The notes under the pieces: model-generated | Told to the model about the DNA's origin: nothing | Database searches by the model: none | Seen by the model: the letters and a program-made list of their open reading frames with translations, nothing else | Assembly (NCBI RefSeq): GCF_016735115.1 | Contig: NZ_JAERQJ010000002.1 | Span: forward strand, 372,001-436,000 | Length of the DNA stretch: 64,000 nucleotides | Direction: 5' to 3' | Source of the DNA: Aquimarina mytili | GTDB taxonomy: Bacteria; Bacteroidota; Bacteroidia; Flavobacteriales; Flavobacteriaceae | Shown here: positions 1 through 8,591 of the stretch, in pieces | How positions within the stretch are numbered: the first letter of the stretch is position 1 | How the letters are laid out: every line of letters starts with the position of its first letter | Position numbers and translations under genes: made by a program

Positions 1-325
1 TTAATGTTCTTGATTTAATAATTTGAACTTCATTAGATATAGTACTTTGCGTGTTATTTACAAGTCCTAAATCCTTAAAAGCTGCAAGTTCGGATTCGCT
101 AATGTTATCATCTTGGGATATCATTATGGTAGATGAGATATTATACTGTGGAATAGTATATCTAACTTTAAGGTAAGCTAACGCCACAAAGATTGTAACG
201 CTAAGAGCAAACCAATACCATTTTTTTAGATATTTTATAATTTGATCTCTTAGATTAAACCCAAATCCTGATGTTGCCTTAAATTCGTTATTTACAACTG
301 GTGTGTTATTATTATTGGTAATCAT
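1..325 (-). CDS. Wzc/Wzz-like polysaccharide co-polymerase, N-terminal part
   Basis: The first 108 codons of a gene that continues past the left edge. The ATG lies 5 bp after the stop of the export lipoprotein gene, so the two are probably co-transcribed. The protein begins with a polar Asn-rich stretch, then a basic segment (YLKKWYW, around residues 32-38) leading into one transmembrane helix (about 38-54). A predicted periplasmic region with YNISSTIMI and a Glu/Asp-rich loop follows. This is how Wzz/GumC/Wzc chain-length regulators start; in Bacteroidota they usually end in a cytoplasmic BY-kinase domain, which cannot be seen here. Expected role: control of chain length and export of the locus polysaccharide together with the neighbouring Wza-like protein. 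The family call rests on topology and position. Confidence 0.75.
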   Translation of the reverse strand, partial: MITNNNNTPVVNNEFKATSGFGFNLRDQIIKYLKKWYWFALSVTIFVALAYLKVRYTIPQYNISSTIMISQDDNISESELAAFKDLGLVNNTQSTISNEVQIIKSRTL

Positions 326-330
326 GTACT

Positions 331-1122
331 TTATCTTATGATCAATCCTATTGTAGTTACGACAACACCAAACAAACTTAAAATAATAGCTAGGGTATTG
401 CTATTCGCTTTAGACGTTCGTATTTGCGCATTATTTGGTTCAACATAAAGAACATCATTTTGAGCTAAGTAATATACTGGCGACTCAAAAATGGTTTTAG
501 ACGTAAGATCTACTCTATGGTATGTGTTCACTCCTTCATTTTCTCTAATTACCATCACATTTGCCCTTTTTCCTTTGATTGTTAAATCTCCAGCCATTCC
601 CAGGGCTTCTATGATTGTTACCCGTTCATTTGGTATTGTATATGCTCCCGGACTACTTACTTCACCTAAAACTGTGATTTTAAAATTTTGAAGCCTAACA
701 CTCACAATGGGGTCATTAATATAGACTTTCAGTTTTTCTTTAATCATTTCTTTTGCTTCAATACGAGTCAATCCAGAAATCTTTAATTTACCTAAAACAG
801 GAAAATCGATATTCCCTTCTTCATCGATAAGATACGTAGGTTCGCTAGAACCGCCACCGCCAGATCCAGTACTTCCTCCATTTTCTGCACCACCCGAGAT
901 AGATGATCCTCCCATAAGATTAAAAGGTCGCGCCGCATCCATATCTGATGCAGAAACTAATATACTAACAATATCATCTACTTTAAAAACAGGAGTAAAA
1001 GAATTGGTTGAAGCAATTTGTTCCAAATTTTCTGAATCCTGAAAATACACTACATCTCCAGGAACCTTACAGGAAAAAACTGAAATTAGCAATAGAAGTA
1101 AAAACAAAAATCTATATCGCAT
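331..1122 (-). CDS. Wza/GumB-like polysaccharide export lipoprotein (SLBB)
   Basis: 263 aa. The N-terminus is a lipoprotein signal (about 17 residues ending SVFS, lipidated Cys18). A Poly_export domain with VDDIVSILVSAS follows, then an SLBB-type beta-grasp region (around 145-200, ITVLGEVSSPGAYTIP), and a C-terminal hydrophobic helix (about 243-262). Wza-family proteins form the outer-membrane channel for capsule and exopolysaccharide. A Gly/Ser-rich stretch (around residues 70-93) interrupts the export domain just before the conserved LIDEEGNIDFPVLG segment; such loops vary in this family. The gene is followed within 5 bp by the Wzc-like gene. A promoter is predicted just upstream, so the pair may be expressed separately from the sugar genes on its right. 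Confidence 0.9.
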   Translation of the reverse strand: MRYRFLFLLLLLISVFSCKVPGDVVYFQDSENLEQIASTNSFTPVFKVDDIVSILVSASDMDAARPFNLMGGSSISGGAENGGSTGSGGGGSSEPTYLIDEEGNIDFPVLGKLKISGLTRIEAKEMIKEKLKVYINDPIVSVRLQNFKITVLGEVSSPGAYTIPNERVTIIEALGMAGDLTIKGKRANVMVIRENEGVNTYHRVDLTSKTIFESPVYYLAQNDVLYVEPNNAQIRTSKANSNTLAIILSLFGVVVTTIGLIIR

Positions 1123-1160
1123 ATCATTAATAGTTTAAAGGTAAATTTAGGAATAATGCA

Positions 1161-1189
1161 CAAAAATATAACTTTATTTAGTTTAGCAA
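1161..1189 (-). promoter_or_regulatory. Predicted Bacteroidota promoter for the export genes
   Basis: Reading the minus strand there is TTG (1189-1187), an 18-nt spacer, and TATTTTTG (1168-1161), which fits the sigma-ABfr pattern TTG-N18/19-TAnnTTTG. Transcription would start near 1155 and give a leader of about 33 nt before the export lipoprotein ATG. It separates wza/wzc from the dehydratase and aminotransferase genes. Confidence 0.55.
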
Positions 1190-1231
1190 TGGAATTTTGC
1201 CTTATCTGTTTCTATTTATTCCTTTTTTTTA

Positions 1232-1281
1232 CACTAAACATAATAGTGATACAGTGAACATGTAAAAAAACACTTCACTGT
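1232..1281. repeat. Two adjacent short inverted repeats
   Basis: ACAGTGAA (1251-1258) and TTCACTGT (1274-1281) form an 8-bp perfect inverted repeat with a 15-nt loop. Next to it CACTA (1232-1236) and TAGTG (1244-1248) form another. They lie between the dehydratase stop and the export-gene promoter. Neither has a proper T-tract in the minus direction, so they could be a weak terminator or a protein-binding site. Confidence 0.35.
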
Positions 1282-1368
1282 TTGTTTATAGATAGCGATA
1301 ATTAGTCTAAAAATCCCTTACACTTTTACAAAACTAAAATACACCTTACTCGTATTCCTTAAAAAGAA

Positions 1369-3300
1369 TTAAGCAAGAATTTCTTGTTTAGTTTGCACAG
1401 TATCCTTATTAATTTTATCAATACTCTCGAAAGTAGAATTATTAGAAATGTATTCCGGTACAATTTCTTTTAATTTTCCAACAATCTGATGATCCTGATT
1501 CAGTAAATTCATAATACATAAATCATCTATTTTATCCTTTACATTTGCACAATCATTATCATCAAATCTACTGATCATAATTTTTTTGTGGTATGTAGGT
1601 AACGTATTTTCCGTATCAGCTAACAATTCTTCGTATAGCTTCTCTCCTGGTCTTAATCCTGTGATTTTGATATCTATATCCTCTGGATATCTAAGATCTG
1701 ACAATCTTATCATTTTCTTTGCAAGGTCAAATATTTTAACAGATTCACCCATGTCAAAAATGAAAATCTCTCCTCCATTACCCATTGTACCTGCCTCTAT
1801 AACCAGTTGTGAAGCTTCAGGAATTGTCATAAAAAATCGTGTAACATCCTTGTGAGTTACCGTTAATGGTCCTCCTTTTGCTATTTGTTTTTTGAACAAT
1901 GGTATCACAGATCCATTAGAGCCTAAAACATTACCAAATCTAGTAGTAATAAATTTAGTCTTACTTGTTTTATGAAGACACTTGATATACATTTCTGCAA
2001 CCCTCTTTGTGGCCCCCATAACATTGGTTGGATTCACCGCTTTATCGGTAGACACGAAGACAAATTTATCGACACCAAATTGTGATGATAAATCAGCCAG
2101 TTTTCGTGTACCCAGAACATTTATTTTTATAGCTTCGCAAGGATTAGCCTCCATTAAAGGAACATGCTTGTATGCCGCTGCATGAAAAACCATATTAGGT
2201 CTATACTTCTCAAAAATAGTTTCTACACGCTGATGATCACGAATATCTGCTACTATAGGAGTAAAATTAGTGATTCCTTTACTCAACAATTCTTGCTGCA
2301 AATCATACAATGGTGATTCTGCCTGATCAACTAAGATTAAATTTTTGTAATTATAATACGAAGCTTGTCTAACGATCTCACTACCAATAGAACCTGCTGC
2401 TCCAGTAATCATGATTACTTTATCATCGAGCTCTCTTTTGATATTTTGATTATCCATGTTAATTGGAGCCCGATCCAGTAAATCCTCGATTTCAATTTCT
2501 TTAATCTGTGAAACCTTTAACTTACCATCTATCCAATCATTAACAGCTGGTATTATTTTTACTTTTACAGGTAGTTTCAATAAATCATCAGAGATTTCAG
2601 ATAATCTCTTTTTACTTATATGTGGTATAGAAACTATAATCTCTTTAATATTATTCTTAGTCAGAAAATTATTATTTACCGCTTTAGATGAGTATACTTT
2701 TATTCCATTTATCGTCTTCCCAATTTTTTGAGAATTGTCATCGATAAAACCAACGACGGACAAAGAAGATCTATTAGAATCATTAGTAATTGCAGCCAGT
2801 GTAATTAATCCAGAATCCCCTGCTCCATAAATCAATATTCTTGAAGACTCACCTATTTTCGATTTTACATAATAGTAGCAATATTTAAATATTAAACGAC
2901 TTGTAGTAAGCGTAATAATATTTAACATATAATGTATACAAATTATCGAAACAGGAATGTTTAACAACTCTGGCATTAATGAAAGCCTACTAGAAACCAT
3001 TAAAAACCCAGTTAGCGCAATTAAAACTGTAACCGCAAGGAACAGGTTATACGCATCTCGCATTCCTGTATGTCTTACCACTCCTTTGTAAGAGCCTATT
3101 AAAAGAAAACTTAGAGCTGACAAAGCCGCTACAACAGGAATTTGATATATCAAATTAGAGGTATCAAAATTAAGTGTAATACCAAATCTAATGATATAGG
3201 CTAAAAAGAAATTGAAAATAGTGATCACTACATCTATCAATAATACTAACCACTTAGATGCATGCTTATGTGAATTATTTATTAGGTAGTTCTTAATCAT
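1369..3300 (-). CDS. Membrane UDP-GlcNAc 4,6-dehydratase, PglF/WbpM/CapD type
   Basis: 643 aa. Four predicted N-terminal membrane helices (about 17-140) precede a Rossmann-like CoA-binding-type domain (about 150-260) and a catalytic SDR domain with the NAD loop GAAGSIGSE (300-308). The SDR active site is of the long PglF/WbpM form: STDKA at 417-421 and MGATK at 428-432, where Met replaces the usual Tyr. In this subfamily Thr, Asp and Lys of the TDK triplet take over catalysis. The product would be a UDP-4-keto-6-deoxy-GlcNAc, the substrate of the aminotransferase encoded immediately upstream (ATGA overlap at 3297-3300). Together with the PglD-like and PglC-like proteins of the locus this suggests a bacillosamine-type sugar. 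The exact product is inferred. Confidence 0.92.
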   Translation of the reverse strand: MIKNYLINNSHKHASKWLVLLIDVVITIFNFFLAYIIRFGITLNFDTSNLIYQIPVVAALSALSFLLIGSYKGVVRHTGMRDAYNLFLAVTVLIALTGFLMVSSRLSLMPELLNIPVSIICIHYMLNIITLTTSRLIFKYCYYYVKSKIGESSRILIYGAGDSGLITLAAITNDSNRSSLSVVGFIDDNSQKIGKTINGIKVYSSKAVNNNFLTKNNIKEIIVSIPHISKKRLSEISDDLLKLPVKVKIIPAVNDWIDGKLKVSQIKEIEIEDLLDRAPINMDNQNIKRELDDKVIMITGAAGSIGSEIVRQASYYNYKNLILVDQAESPLYDLQQELLSKGITNFTPIVADIRDHQRVETIFEKYRPNMVFHAAAYKHVPLMEANPCEAIKINVLGTRKLADLSSQFGVDKFVFVSTDKAVNPTNVMGATKRVAEMYIKCLHKTSKTKFITTRFGNVLGSNGSVIPLFKKQIAKGGPLTVTHKDVTRFFMTIPEASQLVIEAGTMGNGGEIFIFDMGESVKIFDLAKKMIRLSDLRYPEDIDIKITGLRPGEKLYEELLADTENTLPTYHKKIMISRFDDNDCANVKDKIDDLCIMNLLNQDHQIVGKLKEIVPEYISNNSTFESIDKINKDTVQTKQEILA

Positions 3301-4430
3301 CTCAATATATTTTTAATAACTGATACAATTCTATATAAATCATCTTCTTCAAGATTTGACCCGCTTGGTAAGCAAAGTCCACGATCAAATAGATCATCAG
3401 AGATCCCATTGAGGTACGCATCACAATCCGTAAATACCGCTTGTTGATGCATGGGTTTCCATAGTGGTCTAGATTCAATATTTTCTTCTGCTAATAACAG
3501 CCTTATTCCTTCTCGTAGTTTATAGGAGCTCGTTTCAATACAGGTAAGCCATCTATTGGAATAATAACCCGATGGCTCCTCTAAAAATTTTATTTCTGAA
3601 GAATCTCCTAAATGTTTTTTATAAAAATCAAAATTTCTACGTCTATACTCAACATGAGTATCAAGCACTTCCATTTGACCACGACCAATACCCGCAGTGA
3701 TATTGCTCATTCTATAATTATATCCAATTTCGGAATGCTGGTAATGAGGAGCTTCATCTCTGGCTTGAGTTGCCAAAAAAATTGATTTTTCTTTATGTTT
3801 CTGATGTTTAGATACGAGAGCACCACCACCAGAAGTCGTAATAATTTTATTTCCATTAAAAGAAAGAATAGCAATATCCCCAAAAGTCCCACACTTAACT
3901 CCGTGATATGAACTCCCTAAGGCTTCTGCACTATCTTCTAATACAGGAATTCTATATTCTGAAGCAATACGATGAATTGCTTCTACTTGATAAGGCATAC
4001 CATATAAGTGCACTGCAACTATCGCTTTTGGTTTTTTACCTTTAGCAATTCTATCTTTGATTGCTATCTCAAGTTGCTCAGGACACATGTTCCATGTTTC
4101 CTTTTCGCTATCAATAAAAACTGGTTTTGCGCCTAAATACACAATAGGATTAGCTGAAGCCGCAAATGTCATACTTTGACATAGCACCTCATCTCCTGTT
4201 GTAACCCCTAATAACTTTAATCCAAGATGTAATGAAGCTGTACCAGAACTCAATGCTGCTACATGAACGTCATTATTTAAATAGGTTTCAATGTCCTCTT
4301 CAAATCCATTAACGTTTGGCCCTAGTGGGGCTACCCAATTTGTATCAAATGCTTCTTTTACGAATTTTTGCTCTGTTCCACCCATATGCGGTGAAGAAAG
4401 CCATATCCTTTTTGAATCAATTGCATTCAT
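3297..4430 (-). CDS. DegT/DnrJ/EryC1 sugar aminotransferase, PglE-like
   Basis: PLP-dependent nucleotide-sugar aminotransferase, 377 aa from the ATG at 4430. An ATG at 4454 would add eight residues (MFIINGKI) that do not look like the family; the MNAIDSKRIWLSSPHMGG start does. EDSAEALG and the SFNGNK segment with the internal-aldimine Lys (residue 195 from this start) identify the family. The role is amination of the 4-keto sugar made by the overlapping dehydratase, as PglE does in bacillosamine synthesis. The 4-bp overlap implies translational coupling. Upstream lies a 0.7-kb AT-rich divergent intergenic region. Certain for the family, inferred for the substrate. Confidence 0.9.
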   Translation of the reverse strand: MNAIDSKRIWLSSPHMGGTEQKFVKEAFDTNWVAPLGPNVNGFEEDIETYLNNDVHVAALSSGTASLHLGLKLLGVTTGDEVLCQSMTFAASANPIVYLGAKPVFIDSEKETWNMCPEQLEIAIKDRIAKGKKPKAIVAVHLYGMPYQVEAIHRIASEYRIPVLEDSAEALGSSYHGVKCGTFGDIAILSFNGNKIITTSGGGALVSKHQKHKEKSIFLATQARDEAPHYQHSEIGYNYRMSNITAGIGRGQMEVLDTHVEYRRRNFDFYKKHLGDSSEIKFLEEPSGYYSNRWLTCIETSSYKLREGIRLLLAEENIESRPLWKPMHQQAVFTDCDAYLNGISDDLFDRGLCLPSGSNLEEDDLYRIVSVIKNILR

Positions 4431-4937
4431 AATTTTCCCATTAATAATGAACAATAATTCTCTATTCGGTTATATATATAACAATAATATATAACCAAAA
4501 AACTTTTTCATGACAATCTAAAAAACGCTGGAAGAAGGGGGTAGAAACTTCCTTTTTTGAAATTACTTAAAATTTTATTTTCCTTGGCTAAAATAGCTCA
4601 GTTAAATCAATTTTCTATTTATTTTTTTACTTTTTAGATAGAATACTTAAAAATACGTTTAATGACTCATATTACTTTAAAAAAATAATCAAAATACGTT
4701 AGTCCCGTAAGAAAAGTATTATATTAACCTACAAGGCTTTACCCTCTATGATTAACAAAATCTAAACAATATGACTAATTCTGATCAAGCGAATTCAAAT
4801 TAACACTCTTTAACATAAAAATTCCCCGAAAACACACCTCCATACTTCAAACAATTAATCATATAGAAAAATTAATTAACAGTACAATATTACTCCTTTT
4901 TTATTAAAACCAAACTAGGATAACACCTATTTTTAAA

Positions 4938-4950
4938 GGGGTATTTCCCC
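4938..4950 (+). promoter_or_regulatory. GGGG-N5-CCCC candidate operator (site A)
   Basis: AAAGGGGTATTTCCCCC, the weakest of three related sites in this locus (others at 19127 and 41763). It lies 182 bp before the first MBOAT start codon and 25 bp before a perfect -7 element. The spacer is one base shorter than at the other two sites and the right flank differs. Confidence 0.4.
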
Positions 4951-4975
4951 CTCTTCTCATATCACAGTTTATCCA

Positions 4976-4983
4976 TACATTTG
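4976..4983 (+). promoter_or_regulatory. Predicted -7 element for first MBOAT/SGNH pair
   Basis: TACATTTG, a perfect match to TAnnTTTG. No clear -33 TTG is present, which would suit an activator-dependent promoter using the site just upstream. The implied leader is about 140 nt. Confidence 0.4.
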
Positions 4984-5132
4984 ACATAAAACTCCATACT
5001 CCATCAAAAATTATAATAATAAATCTTGATTTATTTAATTAAATACATAAAATTTACACACTTCAAATATTATCGCAACACCTTTTTATATAAAAAACAA
5101 CTCCATAAAATAATATAAATAAACTATGCAGG

Positions 5133-6584
5133 ATGTTATTTAATTCTTTAGAGTATATCATATTTTTGCCGGTTGTATTTTTTATCTATTGGGCAGTTTT
5201 TAATAAAAAATTACAAACTCAAAACTGGTTTTTACTTATTGCCAGTTATTTTTTCTACGGTTTCTGGGATTGGAGGTTTCTGTTTCTTATACTAGCCAGT
5301 ACTATTGTTGATTTTTTTGTAGGGCAACGTATACACTCCAGCTCAACAGCAAGAAATAAAAAAAGCTGGTTATGGCTTAGTATTCTATTTAACGTAGGGC
5401 TTCTGGGGTTCTTCAAATATTTTAATTTCTTTATAGACTCTTGGATAGATCTAGCATCTATATTTGGATATACCATACATAGCACCTGGACTTTAAAGAT
5501 TATATTACCCGTAGGGATTTCATTTTATACATTTCAGACCATGTCATATTCTTTTGACATCTATCATAAAAAGATTACACCAACCCGAGATTTTATATCT
5601 TTCGCCACCTTTGTAAGCTTTTTCCCTCAATTGGTTGCCGGCCCCATTGAAAGAGCCTCTAACCTTCTCCCCCAAATTTTAAACAAAAGAACATTTAACT
5701 ATCTTCAAGCCGTTGAAGGACTCAAACTTATTTTATGGGGTTTCTTCAAAAAATTAGTCATTGCAGATGCTCTTGCGCCGCTTGTAGATGATATATTCGC
5801 CAATTATAGCCAATATTCACCAAGTACTCTTATAATGGGTGTTTTCTTCTTTTCTTTTCAGATTTATGGAGACTTCAGCGGTTATTCTGACATCGCAATT
5901 GGAACGGCAAAATTGTTTGGGATTGAATTGAGTCCAAACTTTAAATTTCCATACTTTTCAAGAAATATTGCAGAGTTTTGGCGTAGATGGCATATTTCTC
6001 TATCTAGATGGTTTCGAGACTACTTGTATATTCCTCTTGGTGGTTCTAAAGTAAACCGATGGATTTCTATAAGAAATGTATTTATTATTTTCTTAGTCAG
6101 TGGTTTTTGGCATGGTGCCAATTGGACTTTTATTATATGGGGAGGTATACATGCTTTACTGTTTTTACCACTTTTGCTAACCAATAACAACAGAACATAC
6201 CTTAGTTCAACCATTGCAGAAAAAACGATACTCCCTTCACTTAAAGAGCTCTTTCAAATCTTGACTACGTTTATATTAGTAACATTTTCATGGATTTTTT
6301 TCAGAGCTTCTTCCTTAACACATGCCTGGGCATATTTGAAAGCAATTTTTAGTAACGACATTGTATTAAAATACGCTCACCCATCTGGCTATAGAATGAT
6401 AGACTATTTTATCATAATTATTCTATTTGTGATGTACGAGTATTGTATTAGAAAAGACGAAAGAGTTCCTTTTGATTTTAAATCACGATATTTTAGGTTT
6501 TTAATTTATGCCATACTTCTATTAGCGATACTTTTATTTTATGATGATCAAATAGACCGATCATTTATTTACTTTCAATTTTAA
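5133..6584 (+). CDS. MBOAT-family O-acyltransferase (AlgI/DltB-like), copy 1
   Basis: 483 aa polytopic membrane protein with the MBOAT hallmarks: IYGDFSGYSDIAIG, FWRRWHISLS and GFWHGANWTF with the catalytic His (residue 327). AlgI/DltB-type proteins move acyl groups across the membrane to polysaccharide or teichoic acid. The next gene (8 bp on) encodes an SGNH-like protein, the usual partner (AlgJ/AlgX/DltD-like). It is the closer relative of the copy at 19241: both keep YIPLGGS and share long near-identical DNA stretches around the start codon and the FWRRWH segment, pointing to duplication. All three copies of the locus end in FIYFQF. The acyl group and the acceptor sugar are unknown; acetyl is the default guess. 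Confidence 0.92.
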   Translation: MLFNSLEYIIFLPVVFFIYWAVFNKKLQTQNWFLLIASYFFYGFWDWRFLFLILASTIVDFFVGQRIHSSSTARNKKSWLWLSILFNVGLLGFFKYFNFFIDSWIDLASIFGYTIHSTWTLKIILPVGISFYTFQTMSYSFDIYHKKITPTRDFISFATFVSFFPQLVAGPIERASNLLPQILNKRTFNYLQAVEGLKLILWGFFKKLVIADALAPLVDDIFANYSQYSPSTLIMGVFFFSFQIYGDFSGYSDIAIGTAKLFGIELSPNFKFPYFSRNIAEFWRRWHISLSRWFRDYLYIPLGGSKVNRWISIRNVFIIFLVSGFWHGANWTFIIWGGIHALLFLPLLLTNNNRTYLSSTIAEKTILPSLKELFQILTTFILVTFSWIFFRASSLTHAWAYLKAIFSNDIVLKYAHPSGYRMIDYFIIIILFVMYEYCIRKDERVPFDFKSRYFRFLIYAILLLAILLFYDDQIDRSFIYFQF

Positions 6585-6592
6585 AACCTGAA

Positions 6593-7546
6593 ATGATGAA
6601 AAAATTACTTAAAAAAAGCATTGTATATGGGTTTCTTCTTATAATCGCATTAGAAATTTTGGTAAGAATATTTCATTTGGGAAAAGATAACCCTACACGT
6701 TATTTAGATCAATATGGTGTAGAAAAATGGGAGCCGAATCAGCATGGGTTTTCAGTGACAGGAAATCGAAAACAGAATTTCTCTGAATACAAAATCAATA
6801 GTTCTGGATTTAATTCATATCGAGAGTTTACTCCGACAAAAGATAAAATCGAGATTGCCATTGTAGGAGATTCTTTTATTGAAGGTTTTCATCAGGATTA
6901 TTTTAATTCGATAGGAAAAAAAGTAGAAAATGCATTACCAGAAACAGAGGTTTATGAATACGGTTATGCTGGATATGATATGGCAGATCAATTACACCTC
7001 ATCCACAAATACAAAGAACAATTTGATGTAATAGACCATGTAGTTATATACATAAAATTTTCTGATGATCTAACTCGCGGTTCTTACAACATTGTTAGAG
7101 ACAGACTTGCATTAGAATCACCTTTGAACAAAGCATTAAAAAAAAGTAAACTATTAGTGTATAGTAAAAGTATCGGAGTATTCGCACCAATAAAGCAACT
7201 TATCACAAAGAGTATTAACAGCATAAAAGGCAATAACACAAAGCATATAACACAAAACAACAGCAATACAAATATCAATAAGAACAAGAAGTATATTGAT
7301 AACTTTAAAAGCCTGATTACCACATATGGATATGACAAGGATCGTTTTGTTTTGCTTCTTGATTCAAAAATTGCAAGCCCTGATTTTATAGTTTACCTCA
7401 AAGAAAATAATTTTGATTTCATAGATTTTTCTGAAGCATTTCAAAGCTCCAATCAACCGAATACTCTAATTTATGATCAACATTGGAATAATCATGGCAG
7501 AGATATTATTGCTTCACTAATTTCAGAATACATCAACCACAAATAG
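6593..7546 (+). CDS. SGNH-like accessory protein of MBOAT copy 1
   Basis: 317 aa with one N-terminal signal anchor (about 10-26) and a predicted periplasmic SGNH-fold domain. The nucleophile block is IVGDSFIEG (around residue 91) and the C-terminal block is YDQHWNNHG, carrying the Asp/His pair. Proteins of this sort (AlgJ, AlgX, DltD, PatB) take the acyl group exported by the MBOAT and pass it to the polymer, or support that step. A low-complexity Asn/Lys-rich stretch lies around 215-235. It lies 8 bp after the MBOAT gene, and its stop is only 5 bp from that of the convergent FemAB-like gene. Sequence is quite different from the other two SGNH proteins of the locus, so the three modules probably differ in specificity. 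Confidence 0.8.
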   Translation: MMKKLLKKSIVYGFLLIIALEILVRIFHLGKDNPTRYLDQYGVEKWEPNQHGFSVTGNRKQNFSEYKINSSGFNSYREFTPTKDKIEIAIVGDSFIEGFHQDYFNSIGKKVENALPETEVYEYGYAGYDMADQLHLIHKYKEQFDVIDHVVIYIKFSDDLTRGSYNIVRDRLALESPLNKALKKSKLLVYSKSIGVFAPIKQLITKSINSIKGNNTKHITQNNSNTNINKNKKYIDNFKSLITTYGYDKDRFVLLLDSKIASPDFIVYLKENNFDFIDFSEAFQSSNQPNTLIYDQHWNNHGRDIIASLISEYINHK

Positions 7547-7551
7547 ACCTA

Positions 7552-8589
7552 CTATTTTGCTCTATATAGCGGAAAGAAATCTGTTTCGTTATCAAGAGTT
7601 GCATATTGCTCTGTTAGCTGATCATATATTTCTTGATTAACAATATATTTCCACACCTTAAAAACCTTGTAATCTTTAGAAAATGAAGATTTAAATCTAA
7701 ATAAAGAATCTTCAGATGCCCCCAGGCCACCACCCAGATTAAAATACTTATACTTTTTTGAAGTCGCATTGATTCGCATTTCATCAATCAATATACGAAT
7801 CGGAGTAAGGTATAGATAATCATTTCGAGTACCAGAAATATGATATTGAACAATATCATTAGTTTTAACCATCATTGCGGCAGAAATAATTTCATTAGTT
7901 TCATTATACGTAGCTAACAACACATCAGTTTGAAAGTCATCACTGTTTATGAAGTAATCAAAATACTCCTCGGTAAAATAATAGTTCTTTTTTGCATTAA
8001 CTCTATCCATATTTTCATAATAGAGTTTAATGAACGCTGATATATCTTCTTTTGAATTACTGTGCCTTATAGAACACAACCTTCTACCTTTATTAATATA
8101 TCTCTTTGTAGTTTTAGAAAAGACACTTCTCTGCGTATCTACATCTTGAGTCAAATCTATATTTACAACCTTACCTAATTCTATCAAATCTCCTAACTCT
8201 CCTAAAATTGCTTCTTGGTTTTTTATAAAAGGATTTAATCTAGAGAATACCGAAACCACTTTTTTCTCATAAAAAAATTGATTGAGTTGACTGATAAAAT
8301 CAGAATTATCAAACGAGGCATCTATATTATTATGCAAGGGACCAGCATAGCCATAAACCGAAGTAACATCATAATACTCTGTATCAAAAATCTTCCTTAA
8401 CAGTAAAGGTAATCCGATCACAGTACCATTATCTTCGTATTTTATTAGAATTGGCTTTTCATCTATTGCTTTAGAAAGTTGATGATAATCATAAGTATGA
8501 TAAAAATCATAATACTTTACCCTGTTTAATAGGTTTTGCCATTCTAACTTTTCTTCAATAACCTCAATATTTAAGACTGACAAACTCAT
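7552..8589 (-). CDS. FemAB/GNAT-like acyl- or aminoacyltransferase
   Basis: 345 aa with a double-GNAT, FemAB/CelD-like (Acetyltransf_6-type) pattern. Visible family segments are VYGYAGPL near residue 80, a central NMDRVNAKKNYYF, ISGTRNDYLYLTP, and YKYFNLGGG near residue 280, and FFPLYR at the end. It is a paralogue of the C-terminal two thirds of the protein encoded immediately upstream (2-bp gap): the order of GY.GPL, NA..YF, GGG and FPLYR is the same. FemAB-type enzymes transfer amino acids from aminoacyl-tRNA to peptidoglycan precursors; relatives in polysaccharide loci probably acylate amino sugars. Substrate unknown. Confidence 0.75.
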   Translation of the reverse strand: MSLSVLNIEVIEEKLEWQNLLNRVKYYDFYHTYDYHQLSKAIDEKPILIKYEDNGTVIGLPLLLRKIFDTEYYDVTSVYGYAGPLHNNIDASFDNSDFISQLNQFFYEKKVVSVFSRLNPFIKNQEAILGELGDLIELGKVVNIDLTQDVDTQRSVFSKTTKRYINKGRRLCSIRHSNSKEDISAFIKLYYENMDRVNAKKNYYFTEEYFDYFINSDDFQTDVLLATYNETNEIISAAMMVKTNDIVQYHISGTRNDYLYLTPIRILIDEMRINATSKKYKYFNLGGGLGASEDSLFRFKSSFSKDYKVFKVWKYIVNQEIYDQLTEQYATLDNETDFFPLYRAK

Positions 8590-8591
8590 AT

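Larger units (their letters stand above)
4455..5132. other. Divergent 0.7-kb AT-rich intergenic region
   Basis: Between the aminotransferase (leftward) and the first MBOAT gene (rightward). No ORF of credible length is present. It contains a GGGG-N5-CCCC element (4938-4950) and a downstream TACATTTG (4976-4983). I see no clear promoter for the leftward gene: no good CAAAnnTA was found close to it. The remaining sequence is featureless AT-rich DNA. Confidence 0.5.

Noticed and set aside
4542..4546. GGGGG run in the leader region, resembling half of the operator
   Set aside because: No CCCC partner at the right distance; same for CCCCC near 13148 and CCCC near 17033.
5126..5143. Five-codon upstream ORF overlapping the start of MBOAT copy 1
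   Set aside because: Too short to judge; an ATG of this kind is expected by chance in the leader and no other copy has it.
7084..7338. Antisense hydrophobic ORF within the first SGNH gene, and similar antisense ORFs elsewhere
   Set aside because: Mirror frames of AT-rich coding DNA; they lie wholly inside well-supported genes and show no family motifs.
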